Assembly: GCA_016704345.1 (NCBI GenBank) | Contig: JADJAH010000003.1 | Location: 434,001 to 498,000, forward strand | Direction: 5' to 3' | DNA: 64,000 nucleotides | Source: Ignavibacteria bacterium | Lineage (GTDB): Bacteria; Bacteroidota; Ignavibacteria; Tepidaquicellales; Tepidaquicellaceae | Shown: positions 36,886 to 46,682 of the stretch, in pieces | Numbering within the stretch: position 1 is the stretch's first letter | How the letters are laid out: every line of letters starts with the position of its first letter | Notes under the pieces: generated by a model | Databases searched by the model: none | What the model saw: only the letters and a program-made list of their open reading frames with translations | What the model was told of the DNA's origin: nothing | Program-made: the position numbers and the translations under genes

Positions 36886-37200
36886 AGCGGGGAATCTGAG
36901 TTTTCGACAGTCTCTTCCTGGCGGGAATCCACGCTGAAAATTGACAATTGAATATGGGTCCCCGACAGAAACACTCCTGCCCGCAGTCGACTTATCAAGT
37001 ACATTCTCTGCAGGCCTGCCTGCCGTCATGCATGTCAATATCCGGAAGCAAGTGGGCAGGCAGGCGGGTAGTTTTTTCCGAATCGGTTTTTGTAATGTAT
37101 TGAGGTTTTGAAAAATGTCAGTATTACTATATGACGAGTTTAAATGCTTAGATATTAAGACCTATATAATCTATTTTTCCGAAAATTTTTCACCCAAAGA

Positions 37201-38356
37201 TTGAAGATAGCGATCATAGGAACGGCATTTCCCATGCGCGGTGCGATGGCACAGCTTAACGGCATACTTGCAAATTATCTTTCGAAGGAAAATGAAGTGG
37301 AGATATTCTCGTTCAAACGTCAGTATCCGAAACTTCTTTTTCCGGGAAAGACACAGGAAGACACGAGCAATGTCGACATCATCGATCCGAAGATCCGGAA
37401 CACACAGATAATTGATTCGATTGATCCGCTCAACTGGCGAAAGTCGGCTAAGCTTATTGCTAAGAGCAAACCCGATCTGCTGATTCTGAGATTCTGGATT
37501 CCATTCTTCGCTCCGGCTTTTTACTCTATCTGCAAATATGTGAAAAAGAAAACCGGCGCGAAAGTGATGTTCATCTGTGACAATGTGATTCCGCATGAGC
37601 ACAGGATTGGCGATGAAACACTCATCAAACTGATCTTCAAAGTGGGCGACTATTTTATGATCCATTCAAAGAGTGTTGAAAGTGATTTGCTAAAGTTTAA
37701 CAAAAGGAAACCATTCATGTTATCTCCGCATCCTGTTTACAATATTTTTGGACCGGCAACCGGCAAGACTGAATCAAGAGAAGTGATCAAAGAAAAATTC
37801 GGTATTGATCTTGGAAACGAAAAAGTAATTTTGTTTTTCGGATACATCCGCAAATACAAAGGACTGCCTTATCTTATCAATGCAATGAAGGAAATCAATG
37901 CAAAGATGAAAGTGAAGCTTATGATAGTCGGGGAGTTTTATGAAGATGAAAAACCCACACATGATCTAATCGATTCGCTTGGATTGAAGAATGATATCTT
38001 TGTTATTTCTGATTATATACCAAATGAAGAAGTAAAGTATTTCTTCTGCGCATCGGATGTACTTGTTCTTCCATACATTGATGCAACGCAGAGCGGCATC
38101 ATTCAGATCGCATACTATTATGACAAGCCGGTAATTGCAACAAACGTCGGCGGGCTCGGAGAAGTGGTGATAGACGGGAAGACCGGTTTTGTAGTGGAAC
38201 CCCGTTCATCAAAATCGATTGCGGATGCGATCATTGAATACTATGATAAAGATCTGGAGAAAGAGTTCAGCGCCAACGTTGCCGAAGAAAAAGAAGTACA
38301 GTTGGGAAGAGTTTATAACAAACATCATGAAACTTGTTGATGCAAGCAAGAACTAA
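37201..38356 (+). CDS. Glycosyltransferase family 4 (frameshift near the 3' end)
   Basis: A GT-B fold glycosyltransferase of about 384 residues starting at TTG. The C-terminal domain shows ILFFGYIRKYKGLPYLINAM, DYIPNEEVKYFFCASDVLVLPY, and ATQSGIIQIAYYYDKPVIAT with the GGLGEVVIDGKTGFVV donor loop. Read straight, the frame ends at 38340 with an atypical tail; removing one A from the AAAAA at 38288-38292 gives the usual EEKKYSWEEFITNIMKLV ending and a stop at 38354-38356. So the last 17 residues are probably mis-framed by an indel. It probably acts in the same glycan pathway as its neighbours and lies 18 bp before the next methyltransferase. Confidence 0.85.
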
Positions 38357-38374
38357 AATGAAGATTACCCTAAT

Positions 38375-39181
38375 ATGAAATACGATCCGGTAAAGAAAGT
38401 TTTTGGAGACATTGTATCACGCAACACTTTTCTGAGAAAAATATTCTACTTCCTTCTTGATCTCATGTTCCTGCGTTCATGGCATGTGAGAAAGAAAGTA
38501 AGAGAGCTTTATCCCAAGGGCAAGGTGATGGACATACTTGATGCGGGCATGGGATTTGGACAATACACCTATTTCATGGCAAAGAGATTTCCCGGATCTA
38601 AAATATTGGCTATCGATGTGAAAGAAGATCAGGTGGCGGACTGCAAGTACTTCTTCTCGGAATGCGGATACAATAATGTTACTGTTGAGACCGGTGATCT
38701 GACAACAATGAGTTACAGTGAACAATTTGATTTCATTCTGTGCGTAGATGTAATGGAGCATATTGTGGAAGATGAACTCGTTTTCAGAAATTTTGCGAAT
38801 GCACTGAAGAAAGGCGGAAGGCTGCTCGTCAACACACCATCAAACCTCGGAGGAAGCGATGCGGATTCAGATGATGACGAAAGTTTTATTGAAGAGCATG
38901 CTCGTCTTGGCTATTCAAAAGAAGACATTTCGGAAAAGATCGCTCGCGCAGGAATGAAAGTAGAAAGTTTCTCATACACTTACGGCAAGTTTGGAACAGT
39001 CTCCTGGCGTTTTGGAATCAAGTATCCAATTCTTATGGCGGGCGCTTCAAAACTGTTAATACTGTTTCTTCCAATTTATTATTTGTTCACACTCTGGTTT
39101 GTATTGATACTCATGTGGCTTGATGTGCATACCGAAAATGAAGAGGGCACCGGAGTGCTTGTGGTATCAACAAAGAATTGA
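38375..39181 (+). CDS. Membrane-anchored SAM-dependent methyltransferase
   Basis: This 268-residue protein has class I methyltransferase motifs ILDAGMGFGQYTYFMAKRF (motif I), ILAIDVKEDQVADC (motif II) and FDFILCVDVMEHIVED (motif IV), then a C-terminal hydrophobic region (LLILFLPIYYLFTLWFVLIL, about 225-245) that should tether it to the inner membrane. That fits a lipid-linked substrate. It lies in line between a GT4 and a PaiB-like gene, 3 bp before the latter. The methyl acceptor is unknown. Confidence 0.85.
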   Translation: MKYDPVKKVFGDIVSRNTFLRKIFYFLLDLMFLRSWHVRKKVRELYPKGKVMDILDAGMGFGQYTYFMAKRFPGSKILAIDVKEDQVADCKYFFSECGYNNVTVETGDLTTMSYSEQFDFILCVDVMEHIVEDELVFRNFANALKKGGRLLVNTPSNLGGSDADSDDDESFIEEHARLGYSKEDISEKIARAGMKVESFSYTYGKFGTVSWRFGIKYPILMAGASKLLILFLPIYYLFTLWFVLILMWLDVHTENEEGTGVLVVSTKN

Positions 39182-39184
39182 GCT

Positions 39185-39814
39185 ATGTACATTCCAAAGC
39201 ATACAGCAGTAGCAGATAAGAGCGAGATCTTTGATATAATAGAAAGCAACAGTTTCGCAATACTGATCACTAATTCGCAGACAAATCTAAAGGCAACTCA
39301 TCTTCCGATGTTGCTTGATCGCAACGAAGGAGAGCTTGGAACATTGATCGGGCATATTGCAGCGGCCAACGATCAGTTGACAAATTTTGAAAATGAAGCT
39401 CTTGCAATCTTCTCAGGAGCGCATAAATATATTTCTTCATCATGGTATGAGACTGACCAGTCTGTGCCAACCTGGAACTACGTAACAGCACATGCATACG
39501 GATTGATAGATATCAAAGATGATTTTGAGGACAAGTTTGAAATAGTCAGCCGGCTTGTTGAGTATTACGAAGCTGAAGATTCACGATACAAAGTGTCATC
39601 GCTCGACAAGAATTTTCTCAACGGCCTGCTCAAGGGAATCACTGCCTTCTCAATGAAGATCACCCGGCTTGAAGGAAAGAAAAAACTTTCGCAGAACCAT
39701 TCTGTAGAGAGGCAAAGACTTGTGACAGAAAAACTTGATAATTTTTGTGATGACAACGCAAAAGAAATTTCCGCAATGATGAAGAAGAATATCACAGGCA
39801 AGAATGGCGGATAG
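39185..39814 (+). CDS. PaiB-like FMN-binding split-barrel protein
   Basis: This 209-residue protein matches the PaiB family: an opening MYIPKH, KATHLPMLLDR, a GHIAAANDQ block and SSWYETDQSVPTWNYVTAHAYG, the family signature with tryptophan and histidine near the flavin site. B. subtilis PaiB is described as a repressor of sporulation and protease genes, and others bind FMN; no DNA-binding motif is visible here. It is unusual inside a glycan cluster. It follows the methyltransferase by 3 bp and its last 11 bases overlap the GT2 gene, so it is translationally coupled. Confidence 0.87.
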   Translation: MYIPKHTAVADKSEIFDIIESNSFAILITNSQTNLKATHLPMLLDRNEGELGTLIGHIAAANDQLTNFENEALAIFSGAHKYISSSWYETDQSVPTWNYVTAHAYGLIDIKDDFEDKFEIVSRLVEYYEAEDSRYKVSSLDKNFLNGLLKGITAFSMKITRLEGKKKLSQNHSVERQRLVTEKLDNFCDDNAKEISAMMKKNITGKNGG

Positions 39815-40691
39815 CAAAGGTGGACTTACAATAGTCATACCATGTTTCAATGAAGAAGTATCTATTAAGGTCTTTCTGCCGGAGGTAATGAAGTTAGCTT
39901 CGAGAAACAATTGGGAAGTAATAGTAACTAACGATGGCTCAACAGATTCCAGTGCAACAGCGCTTGAACAATTAGAGAAGGAATACTCCTGTCTGAAGAT
40001 TATCACACACAATGTGAACAAAGGATACGGAGCCGCATTGAAGTCAGGTATCTTGATGTCGAATACTGAGTTTACAGCAACAATGGATGCAGACGGTCAG
40101 CACTATCCTGAAGATATTGTTAGTCTGTTTGCGGTGCGAAATGAGACAAATGCTGATATGGTGATTGGAAGCAGAAAAGATGCCAAGGCGGGTGGGGCTT
40201 ACAGGTCATTCGGAAAATGGATAATAAGGAATCTATCCACTGCGCTCGCAGACACGGGAATTTATGATATTAACTCAGGTATGAAATTATTCCGCACTGA
40301 TACAGCAAAAAAAATGCTAAGCCTTTGCCCTGATACAATGGCATTCAGCAACATCATTGCGCTAACTTTTGCGGCTCAGAAAAATCTTGTCTTAGAACAT
40401 CCGATAGGTGTAAGAGAAAGAACTTCCGGAAAAAGCACAATAAATATTAACACTGCTTTCGATACAATTCTTGAAATACTCAACATTGTGATGCTCTTCA
40501 ACCCCATCAGAATCTTCCTGCCGATCGCTCTGATATTCTTCTTTGCAGGACTCTTATGGGGGATTCCGATAATGATAGCAGGGCGGGGGGTAAGCGTGGG
40601 CGCAGGTTTGATGATGCTCACAGGCGTTATGATATTTTTGCTGGGACTGATTGCCGAGCAACTGTCACACATCCGAAAGAGCCGGCTATAA
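39804..40691 (+). CDS. GT2 glycosyltransferase, DPM1/undecaprenyl-phosphate type
   Basis: This 295-residue protein has a GT-A fold domain with VIPCFNEEVSIKVFL, a TNDGSTDSS nucleotide-binding segment, the catalytic metal motif MDADGQHYPED and a following GSRKDAKAGG acceptor loop. Two C-terminal transmembrane helices (about 232-253 and 262-284) make it resemble ArnC/GtrB-type enzymes that load a sugar onto undecaprenyl or dolichyl phosphate. This fits well with the GT39-like transferase encoded next, which would use such a lipid-linked sugar on the outer face. Confidence 0.9.
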   Translation: MADSKGGLTIVIPCFNEEVSIKVFLPEVMKLASRNNWEVIVTNDGSTDSSATALEQLEKEYSCLKIITHNVNKGYGAALKSGILMSNTEFTATMDADGQHYPEDIVSLFAVRNETNADMVIGSRKDAKAGGAYRSFGKWIIRNLSTALADTGIYDINSGMKLFRTDTAKKMLSLCPDTMAFSNIIALTFAAQKNLVLEHPIGVRERTSGKSTININTAFDTILEILNIVMLFNPIRIFLPIALIFFFAGLLWGIPIMIAGRGVSVGAGLMMLTGVMIFLLGLIAEQLSHIRKSRL

Positions 40692-40907
40692 ACCGATACG
40701 ACGAATTCTAATTTCAGGGAGAAGATACAGAGTTCTCAAAGAGTGTTTGGAAATCAGATATCCGGAAAGAGTTTAGAAAGTTGCATTACGAAATTATAAA
40801 GAAGCAGAAGTGCTAAATCGAGATTGGCTAAGAACACTTATTGAATTCTTCAAGTTGCAGAACATATTTGTGTTCTCCGTGTTCGTATGAGAATATTTGT
40901 CTTCGAA

Positions 40908-42218
40908 ATGAAAAGCACGAAGAAGTTACTCCTGCTCATTTTGCTTAGTGCTCTTTTACTAAGGCTTCTCTTACTGTTCATAGATACCCAGCCGCTGAGA
41001 TCGGACAGTTTGACATATCACCAGATTGCTTTGTCAATTCTAAGCGGGGAATATACAATTGAGGGCAGAACGACTGCTCTTGTTGTTCCCGGCTATCCTA
41101 TCTTCCTCGCAGGTATATACAGCTTGTTCGGAGATGGTCAGTTTGGTGTAAGATTGGTTCAGAGCTTTCTTGATGTCCTTACTTGTTATCTGTTTTTTCT
41201 TGTATGCAGAAAATTCTTCGACGAAAAATACTCTTTGATAGCATTGAGTGTGTTTGCATTCTTTCCTTCAAATGCGTTATACACTCAGTCAGTTCTCACA
41301 GAATCTCTGTTCGGTTTATTTGCTATGTTAGTGTTCCTCAACGTTCTGCGTGGAAGTTTTGATAATAGGATTCTTCTTACGGGAATATTATTTGGAGCTG
41401 CAATTCTTGTGAGGTCTTCTTTTTCGATAGCTGTTTTACTGATACCGCTATACATATTCATTTTCAAACAGCAATTGTTCGACTCAATATCAATCATCAA
41501 GCCTGCAATAAATTCGCTGTTGTTCATTATAGGTTTGATAATAATTCTGTCACCATGGATGATCAGAAACAAACAAGTTATGGGGGCATTCACGCTTGCA
41601 ACACAAGGAGGCAGCACATTGTGGGAAGGAAATAATCCTCAAGCGACCGGAACATGGAACAAACAAGTAGCTGATGCAAATGTTTTATTCAATGACCCCG
41701 ATGAGGTCGGGCGAGAAAAAGAATTCAGAAAGCAGGCGGTTGAATTTATTTTAAACAATCCGGTGAGATTCATTGAACTGGGATTCAGAAAACTGGGATA
41801 TCTTTTTTCAAGCGAAAGAATGACGCTTCTTTACTTTATGGATTCGCCGGCGGGAATGACTTCATCGCAAGTATACAAGACAGTCAACCCGTTATACATG
41901 GCAGTTGTCAATATTCCGTACTTCATTGTTATGCTTGCAGGCGCATGGGGATTGCTGATGCCGTTCAGACACAAATTTTTTGTAGTTGGCTTCATCTCCG
42001 CATGGATGATTACAATGTTTGTATTCGTAGCTGTTCCCAGATATCATTATGTATTGATCCCGTTCTTTGTGATTGCAGCTATAAATCTATTGCAGAGAGG
42101 CCTCGGTTCAATAACGACCTTACCGTTGAGATCAAAGCTCGCAGGATTAGTATTTACGATATTTCTGCTTGGTGTTTGGATCTCCGAATTTTACTTACTA
42201 TACTTTAGGACGGTTTGA
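40908..42218 (+). CDS. GT39/ArnT-like membrane glycosyltransferase
   Basis: This multi-pass protein of about 436 residues has some 10-12 transmembrane helices and the GT-C superfamily layout. After the first helix comes a periplasmic loop with DTQPLRSDSLTYHQIA, where GT39 enzymes carry acidic catalytic residues, then VVPGYPIFLAGIY. It is expected to transfer a sugar from a polyprenyl-phosphate carrier to a lipid, glycan or protein in the periplasm. I start it at MKSTKK (40908) rather than the in-frame ATG 21 bases upstream because a purine-rich GAAATG context precedes it; either is possible. It is followed with a 4-bp overlap by a GT4 gene. Confidence 0.85.
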   Translation: MKSTKKLLLLILLSALLLRLLLLFIDTQPLRSDSLTYHQIALSILSGEYTIEGRTTALVVPGYPIFLAGIYSLFGDGQFGVRLVQSFLDVLTCYLFFLVCRKFFDEKYSLIALSVFAFFPSNALYTQSVLTESLFGLFAMLVFLNVLRGSFDNRILLTGILFGAAILVRSSFSIAVLLIPLYIFIFKQQLFDSISIIKPAINSLLFIIGLIIILSPWMIRNKQVMGAFTLATQGGSTLWEGNNPQATGTWNKQVADANVLFNDPDEVGREKEFRKQAVEFILNNPVRFIELGFRKLGYLFSSERMTLLYFMDSPAGMTSSQVYKTVNPLYMAVVNIPYFIVMLAGAWGLLMPFRHKFFVVGFISAWMITMFVFVAVPRYHYVLIPFFVIAAINLLQRGLGSITTLPLRSKLAGLVFTIFLLGVWISEFYLLYFRTV

Positions 42219-43513
42219 AAAAAATACTAATCATTACATACTACTGGCCGCCAAGCGGTGGTGCGGGAGTTCAGAGAATCCTGAAGTTCTGCAAGCATCT
42301 GCCTTCATTCGGATACAAGCCGTTTGTGGTTACGGTTGATGAAAAAGTGGCAAGCTATCCGGCGATTGATCATACATTTGAGAAAGATATTCCTGATCAA
42401 GTTGAAGTTTCAAGGACCGATACTTTTGAACCGTTCAATATCTACTCAAAGCTGATTGGCAAGAAGAGCATTCCCACAGGCTTCTCTAACGAAAGCGATC
42501 CCGGATTTATGCAGAAGCTTACAAGATTCATTCGCGGCAACTTTTTCATACCTGATGCCAGGCGAGGCTGGGTAAAATATGCAATTAGCGAAGCAGAGAA
42601 AATAATTGAGCGAGAGAAGATCAGCACTGTGCTTTGCACAAGCCCTCCGCACTCGGTGCAGTTGTGCGGACTCTATCTTAAGAAAAAATATGGTATCAAA
42701 TGGATCGCAGATTTGCGTGACCCATGGACGGATATTTATTACTACGATGAATTTTATCACATGCCATTTGCAAAGTTAGCAGATAAGATTCTTGAGAGAA
42801 AAGTTCTCGAAAACTCTGATGTGATAGTAACTGTAAGCGATGATCTAAAGCGCCTGTTTCTTTCAAAGTCAAAGAAGATCTCTGCTTCTAAGTTGCATGT
42901 GATACCTAACGGGTATGATGAAGATGATTTTGTAGGAATTGAAGGAAAACCGGGAGAAGATTTTGTGATCAGCTACACAGGTACGCTGGCAGATAGTTAT
43001 GATCCCGGGATATTTCTTCGAGGATTGAGAAGTGCAATAGAGAAGACAAGAGGTATAAAGATCATTCTTCACCTTATCGGAAATCCTTCGGAGAGTGTTA
43101 TGAAGAAGGCAGCGGAATTGTCTATAGCAAACAATGTGAAGTTTACCCCTACCGTTACTCATGAGAAGTCCGTGCAAATGCTGATGGACAGCGACGCATT
43201 ACTCTTGCTAATACCGAATGTGAAGAATGATAAAGGAATACTCACGGGAAAACTTTTCGAATATCTTGCTTCCCGAAAACCTGTCATTGCAATTGGTCCC
43301 ATTGACGGAGATGCGGCAAGGATACTGAATGAATGCAATGCGGGAAAAATGTTTTCGAGGAAAGAGGAAGACAAAATCGCAGATTACATTACAACATTAG
43401 CTCAAAGAAAGTTGAATAATGAAGTTGTTCCGGGAGATGACGTAAGTTACAAAAAGTATTCAAGACGGGCGCAAGCGGAAGAGCTTCATAAAATTATTCA
43501 GGATCTGAATTGA
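42215..43513 (+). CDS. Glycosyltransferase family 4
   Basis: This 432-residue GT-B enzyme starts at TTG overlapping the preceding stop (TTGA). Its N-terminus YYWPPSGGAGVQRILKF is the nucleotide-sugar glycine-rich loop typical of FkbM-independent GT4 enzymes that open with YPP-GG. ADLRDPWTD follows near 165, and the C-terminal domain contains VIPNGYDEDDF, SYTGTLAD and GILTGKLFEYLASRKPVIAI. It is a cytoplasmic sugar transferase of the glycan pathway, donor unknown. The C-terminus is intact. Confidence 0.9.
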   Translation: MKKILIITYYWPPSGGAGVQRILKFCKHLPSFGYKPFVVTVDEKVASYPAIDHTFEKDIPDQVEVSRTDTFEPFNIYSKLIGKKSIPTGFSNESDPGFMQKLTRFIRGNFFIPDARRGWVKYAISEAEKIIEREKISTVLCTSPPHSVQLCGLYLKKKYGIKWIADLRDPWTDIYYYDEFYHMPFAKLADKILERKVLENSDVIVTVSDDLKRLFLSKSKKISASKLHVIPNGYDEDDFVGIEGKPGEDFVISYTGTLADSYDPGIFLRGLRSAIEKTRGIKIILHLIGNPSESVMKKAAELSIANNVKFTPTVTHEKSVQMLMDSDALLLLIPNVKNDKGILTGKLFEYLASRKPVIAIGPIDGDAARILNECNAGKMFSRKEEDKIADYITTLAQRKLNNEVVPGDDVSYKKYSRRAQAEELHKIIQDLN

Positions 43514-43678
43514 TTTCATCTCTTGATCTCGAAAACCCTTTCAGTTCTTGTATGTTACAATAGAAGCACTGCTATCCAAAACGTTTATATATTTCGAAAA
43601 TTCATTTGAAATCAAGCTGGAAGGATTGAAAAAATCCGGTTCGGAAAAACAACCCGCCTCATCCTAATTGCCGTTAAA

Positions 43679-43860
43679 AAATTGTGAGCTTTGGCGTCAG
43701 CGTGAATTTCCTGTTTGACGAATACGACAGTGCTCTTCTGTCGTGTGAGGAGTTGAAATTCACGTAGCCAAAGCGAGCAATTTAGCATAGTGCAGCGGCT
43801 TTTTGCCAAGCTTTCTTTTGAGCCTGCCCTGAGCTTGCCGAAGGGTTCAAAAGAAAGCGG
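43679..43860. repeat. Bipartite inverted-repeat element or structured RNA
   Basis: The first part (43679-43783) has nested arms: AAATTG with CAATTT, GCTTTGGC with GCCAAAGC, CGTGAATTTC with GAAATTCACG, and an apical ACGACAG/CTGTCGT stem with 7-nt loop. The second (about 43810-43858) pairs GCTTTCTTTTGA with TCAAAAGAAAGC around a CCCTGAGCTTGCCGAAGGG core of a kind seen in many bacterial REP-like repeats. No protein-coding explanation is convincing. Confidence 0.7.
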
Positions 43861-44009
43861 AAATGATTTTATTCTATGTAAATGGTTCGAGCAAACTGAT
43901 TTCTAAGTAAAACGTTTTGGGCAGATGTGCAATATAAGAATCATTCAACAACCAAAGTAATTAGATTGTTTACGGCAATTAAACTATTTTTCCAAAATTT
44001 TTCTGACAA

Positions 44010-46622
44010 ATGGCAAAAGATAAACCAAAGATAAAGTCCGGTGTGAAATCCGGCTCATCAGGTATTTTAAGGAAACAGTCTGAGGACTCATTTGATATAG
44101 GTAAGTATGACACACTGATTTACGTCGGTATAATTATTCTTGCAGTTCTGATATTCTTCAAAGACGGAGTTTTTGACGGGAAGGTATTCGCGACAAGTGA
44201 TAACATCGCATTCGACAGCTTCCGAACTTTCCTTGATGATGCAAAGAAGAACGGAGTATTTCCCTTGTGGACTCCATACATATTCATGGGAATGCCGAAC
44301 TTTCCGATCATCGGATTCAATCCAAGAGTTTACGATTTCTTCTATTACATCTGGGACAGTGTCTTTGGCATTATCACAAACTCATCTACGAACACTGTGC
44401 TTCCGATAGTCATGTACTATGTGATCTTCGGAATTGGTTTCTACTTCTATGCAAACAATAGATTCAAGAATAAGCTGATAGCTCTCTACTGCGCACTGGC
44501 GGCGACTTTCGCAACTGACTTCATACAGCGAATAGTTGTCGGACATAATACAAAAGTACTGTCACTCGCATTCTTTCCTTTCATCCTGCTGATAATTGAC
44601 AAACTGATCTATTCATTCACTCATAAGGATAAAGGAATCTTCACTGCTTCAAATCTTCTGAATCTGTTCTTCCTTGCCCTCATGCTTCACATACAATTGA
44701 ATTCGAATCACATTCAAATGATCTTTTATGCGTATCTGATGATCGGAATATATCTTCTGTATCTTATCATCTATAGTTTTGTAAAGAAAGAAAATTTTTC
44801 GGGAATGATCAAAGCCGGCGTGTTCTTTATTGTTGCCGCATTGATTGCAGTGGCTATGAATGCGGATGTGCTTATGACAATGAAGGAATACAACAAGTAC
44901 TCTATTCGGGGCGAAGCCGGCATTGAGGCAAAGCTTGATCCGAAAGTTACAAATGATACTCCTCTTGATTATCAGTATGCAACAAACTGGTCATTCAGTC
45001 CCGGCGAAGTAATAACATTTCTGCTGCCGTATTATTATGGCTTTGGAGATGTACAGGTACAGGGACAAAAGGCAAATCTCTATTGGGGGCAGATGCCGTT
45101 CACAACCAACCCGATGTATTTCGGCGTGATAGTTCTTGTGCTGAGTGTTATCGGGATATGGTATAACTTCCGGCGGAATCCCGTTGTGCAGGCATTTACC
45201 GTGATTGCTTTCCTGTTTCTTTTTATGTCGTTCGGCAGAAATTTTTCGGTCATCTATGATCTGTTCTTCAATTTCTTCCCGTACTTCAGCAGTTTCCGCG
45301 CCCCTGTGATGATTCATCACTTTATGAACATTTCCATCGTAGTTCTTTCCGGTTACGGGTTGAAGTCAATTGTTGATGCAGCATCTGTTGCGGGAAGCAC
45401 GGACAGATTTAAGAAGATGTCCTATGCATTCTTTGGTGTTGCGGGATTGATGATACTGATCTCGATAATCGGATTTCAGGATTCATACGCTTCTTCAATC
45501 GCAAGCAGTCCATTGGCGGATAAGCTCAAACAGCAGGGAGCAAACGCACAGCAGATCTCACAATACATTAAACAGATCTCTACTATCGCATACGAGAACA
45601 TTATCAGTGATTTGCGGCTTCACGGATTTTTCATAGCAATTCTGACTGCGCTTGCATACTTCTATGTTACAGGGAAAGTTAAGGGCAAGATGTTTCTTGC
45701 CGGCGTGATATTGCTGACATTGTTTGATCTTTGGAATGTGAATTTCAAAACATTGCATTGGGATGATGCGGGAGATCAGCAGAACGCATTTGCGGAGAAG
45801 GATTACATTTCATGGCTGAATAAGAATGAACCGGATCCATACGCTTACAGAGTAGCGGAACTGCGGGGCGGAAATCTTGTAACGGATAATTCGCTGGCTT
45901 ATTTCAGAATTCATGCATTCAACGGATATCAGGGGGCGAAGATAAGGATCTATCAGGATGCAATTGATGTGGCGGGAGGTGAGAATCCTTTGCTGCTAAC
46001 TCTTGGCGGAGTGAAGTATGTTATTTCGGAGACACCGATGCAGGATACAAACTTTGTTCTGGCGTTCAAGGGCACGGGCGGAAATGTGTACAAGAATAAG
46101 GCGTTCAATTCCAAATCATATTTCGTTGACGAATACAAAGTTGAAAAAGACATCAACATACTCAACAATATCCGCGACATGAATTTTGATCCGGAGAAAA
46201 TTGCATTTCTTGAGAAAGATCCCGGAGTGAAGATTGATAGACCGGATTCCACGGCAGCAGTTAAACTCATAAAATCTGACATTCACAATCTTGAATATGA
46301 AGTAAACGCAAGCGGAAATAATTTGCTTGTCTTCAGTGAGATCTATTTGCCGTTTGGATGGAAGGCGTTCGTTGACGGGAAAGAGGCAGATATACACAAG
46401 ACAAATTATATACTTCGTTCGCTAGTGATTCCCGCGGGAAAGCATAAGATCGAGTTCAGGTACGTACCTGATACATACTTTACCGGCAAATCAATCAGCA
46501 TAGGCGCGAATGTTTTTCTCGCTCTAATTTTGATTGCAGGTGTTATTGGTTATGCAGGCAGCAGGAAGAGAGACACTGAAGGAACGCAAAACATTGCGAA
46601 TGAAGATCAGAAGGAAAACTAA
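44010..46622 (+). CDS. YfhO-family multipass membrane protein
   Basis: This 870-residue protein has about 12 transmembrane helices in its first 560 residues and a C-terminal soluble region of about 300 residues, with one more helix near 840-860 (ISIGANVFLALILIAGVIGY). The N-terminal loop SDNIAFDSFRTFLDDAKKNG and PLWTPYIFMGMPNF, and the C-terminal PFGWKAFVDGKEADIHKTNY with VIPAGKHKIEFRY, are typical of the YfhO family. YfhO proteins have a GT-C-like fold and, in Gram-positive bacteria, glycosylate lipoteichoic acids; a sugar-transfer role in this glycan cluster is a reasonable inference. A spacer with the inverted-repeat element separates it from the preceding gene. Confidence 0.88.
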   Translation: MAKDKPKIKSGVKSGSSGILRKQSEDSFDIGKYDTLIYVGIIILAVLIFFKDGVFDGKVFATSDNIAFDSFRTFLDDAKKNGVFPLWTPYIFMGMPNFPIIGFNPRVYDFFYYIWDSVFGIITNSSTNTVLPIVMYYVIFGIGFYFYANNRFKNKLIALYCALAATFATDFIQRIVVGHNTKVLSLAFFPFILLIIDKLIYSFTHKDKGIFTASNLLNLFFLALMLHIQLNSNHIQMIFYAYLMIGIYLLYLIIYSFVKKENFSGMIKAGVFFIVAALIAVAMNADVLMTMKEYNKYSIRGEAGIEAKLDPKVTNDTPLDYQYATNWSFSPGEVITFLLPYYYGFGDVQVQGQKANLYWGQMPFTTNPMYFGVIVLVLSVIGIWYNFRRNPVVQAFTVIAFLFLFMSFGRNFSVIYDLFFNFFPYFSSFRAPVMIHHFMNISIVVLSGYGLKSIVDAASVAGSTDRFKKMSYAFFGVAGLMILISIIGFQDSYASSIASSPLADKLKQQGANAQQISQYIKQISTIAYENIISDLRLHGFFIAILTALAYFYVTGKVKGKMFLAGVILLTLFDLWNVNFKTLHWDDAGDQQNAFAEKDYISWLNKNEPDPYAYRVAELRGGNLVTDNSLAYFRIHAFNGYQGAKIRIYQDAIDVAGGENPLLLTLGGVKYVISETPMQDTNFVLAFKGTGGNVYKNKAFNSKSYFVDEYKVEKDINILNNIRDMNFDPEKIAFLEKDPGVKIDRPDSTAAVKLIKSDIHNLEYEVNASGNNLLVFSEIYLPFGWKAFVDGKEADIHKTNYILRSLVIPAGKHKIEFRYVPDTYFTGKSISIGANVFLALILIAGVIGYAGSRKRDTEGTQNIANEDQKEN

Positions 46623-46682
46623 TTCATTGCATGATAAGTCTGCGGTCCTGATCCTGATAGATAGAGAAACTATTCTTCTGCT

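Larger units (their letters stand above)
36474..37200. repeat. Repeat-rich intergenic block in the glycan cluster
   Basis: There is no supported gene in 727 bp. The block contains two 26-bp palindromes, a GTCATTCCCGCCTGCC segment (about 36520-36540) with a distant GGCAGGCAGGCG partner, CTGGCGGGAATCCACG near 36918, an inverted CTGCCCGCAG / CTGCAGGC pair around 36986-37020 and a GGGCAGGCAGGCGGG at about 37052-37067. It looks like a landing site where several short elements have accumulated. Confidence 0.7.

Noticed and set aside
36479..37038. Several short frames on both strands in the repeat block
   Set aside because: They cover palindromic repeats and have no family features; the block is better read as accumulated small elements.
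43612..43809. Minus-strand frame of 65 codons over the inverted repeat
   Set aside because: It runs through the hairpin arms; the structure explains the sequence better than a protein does.
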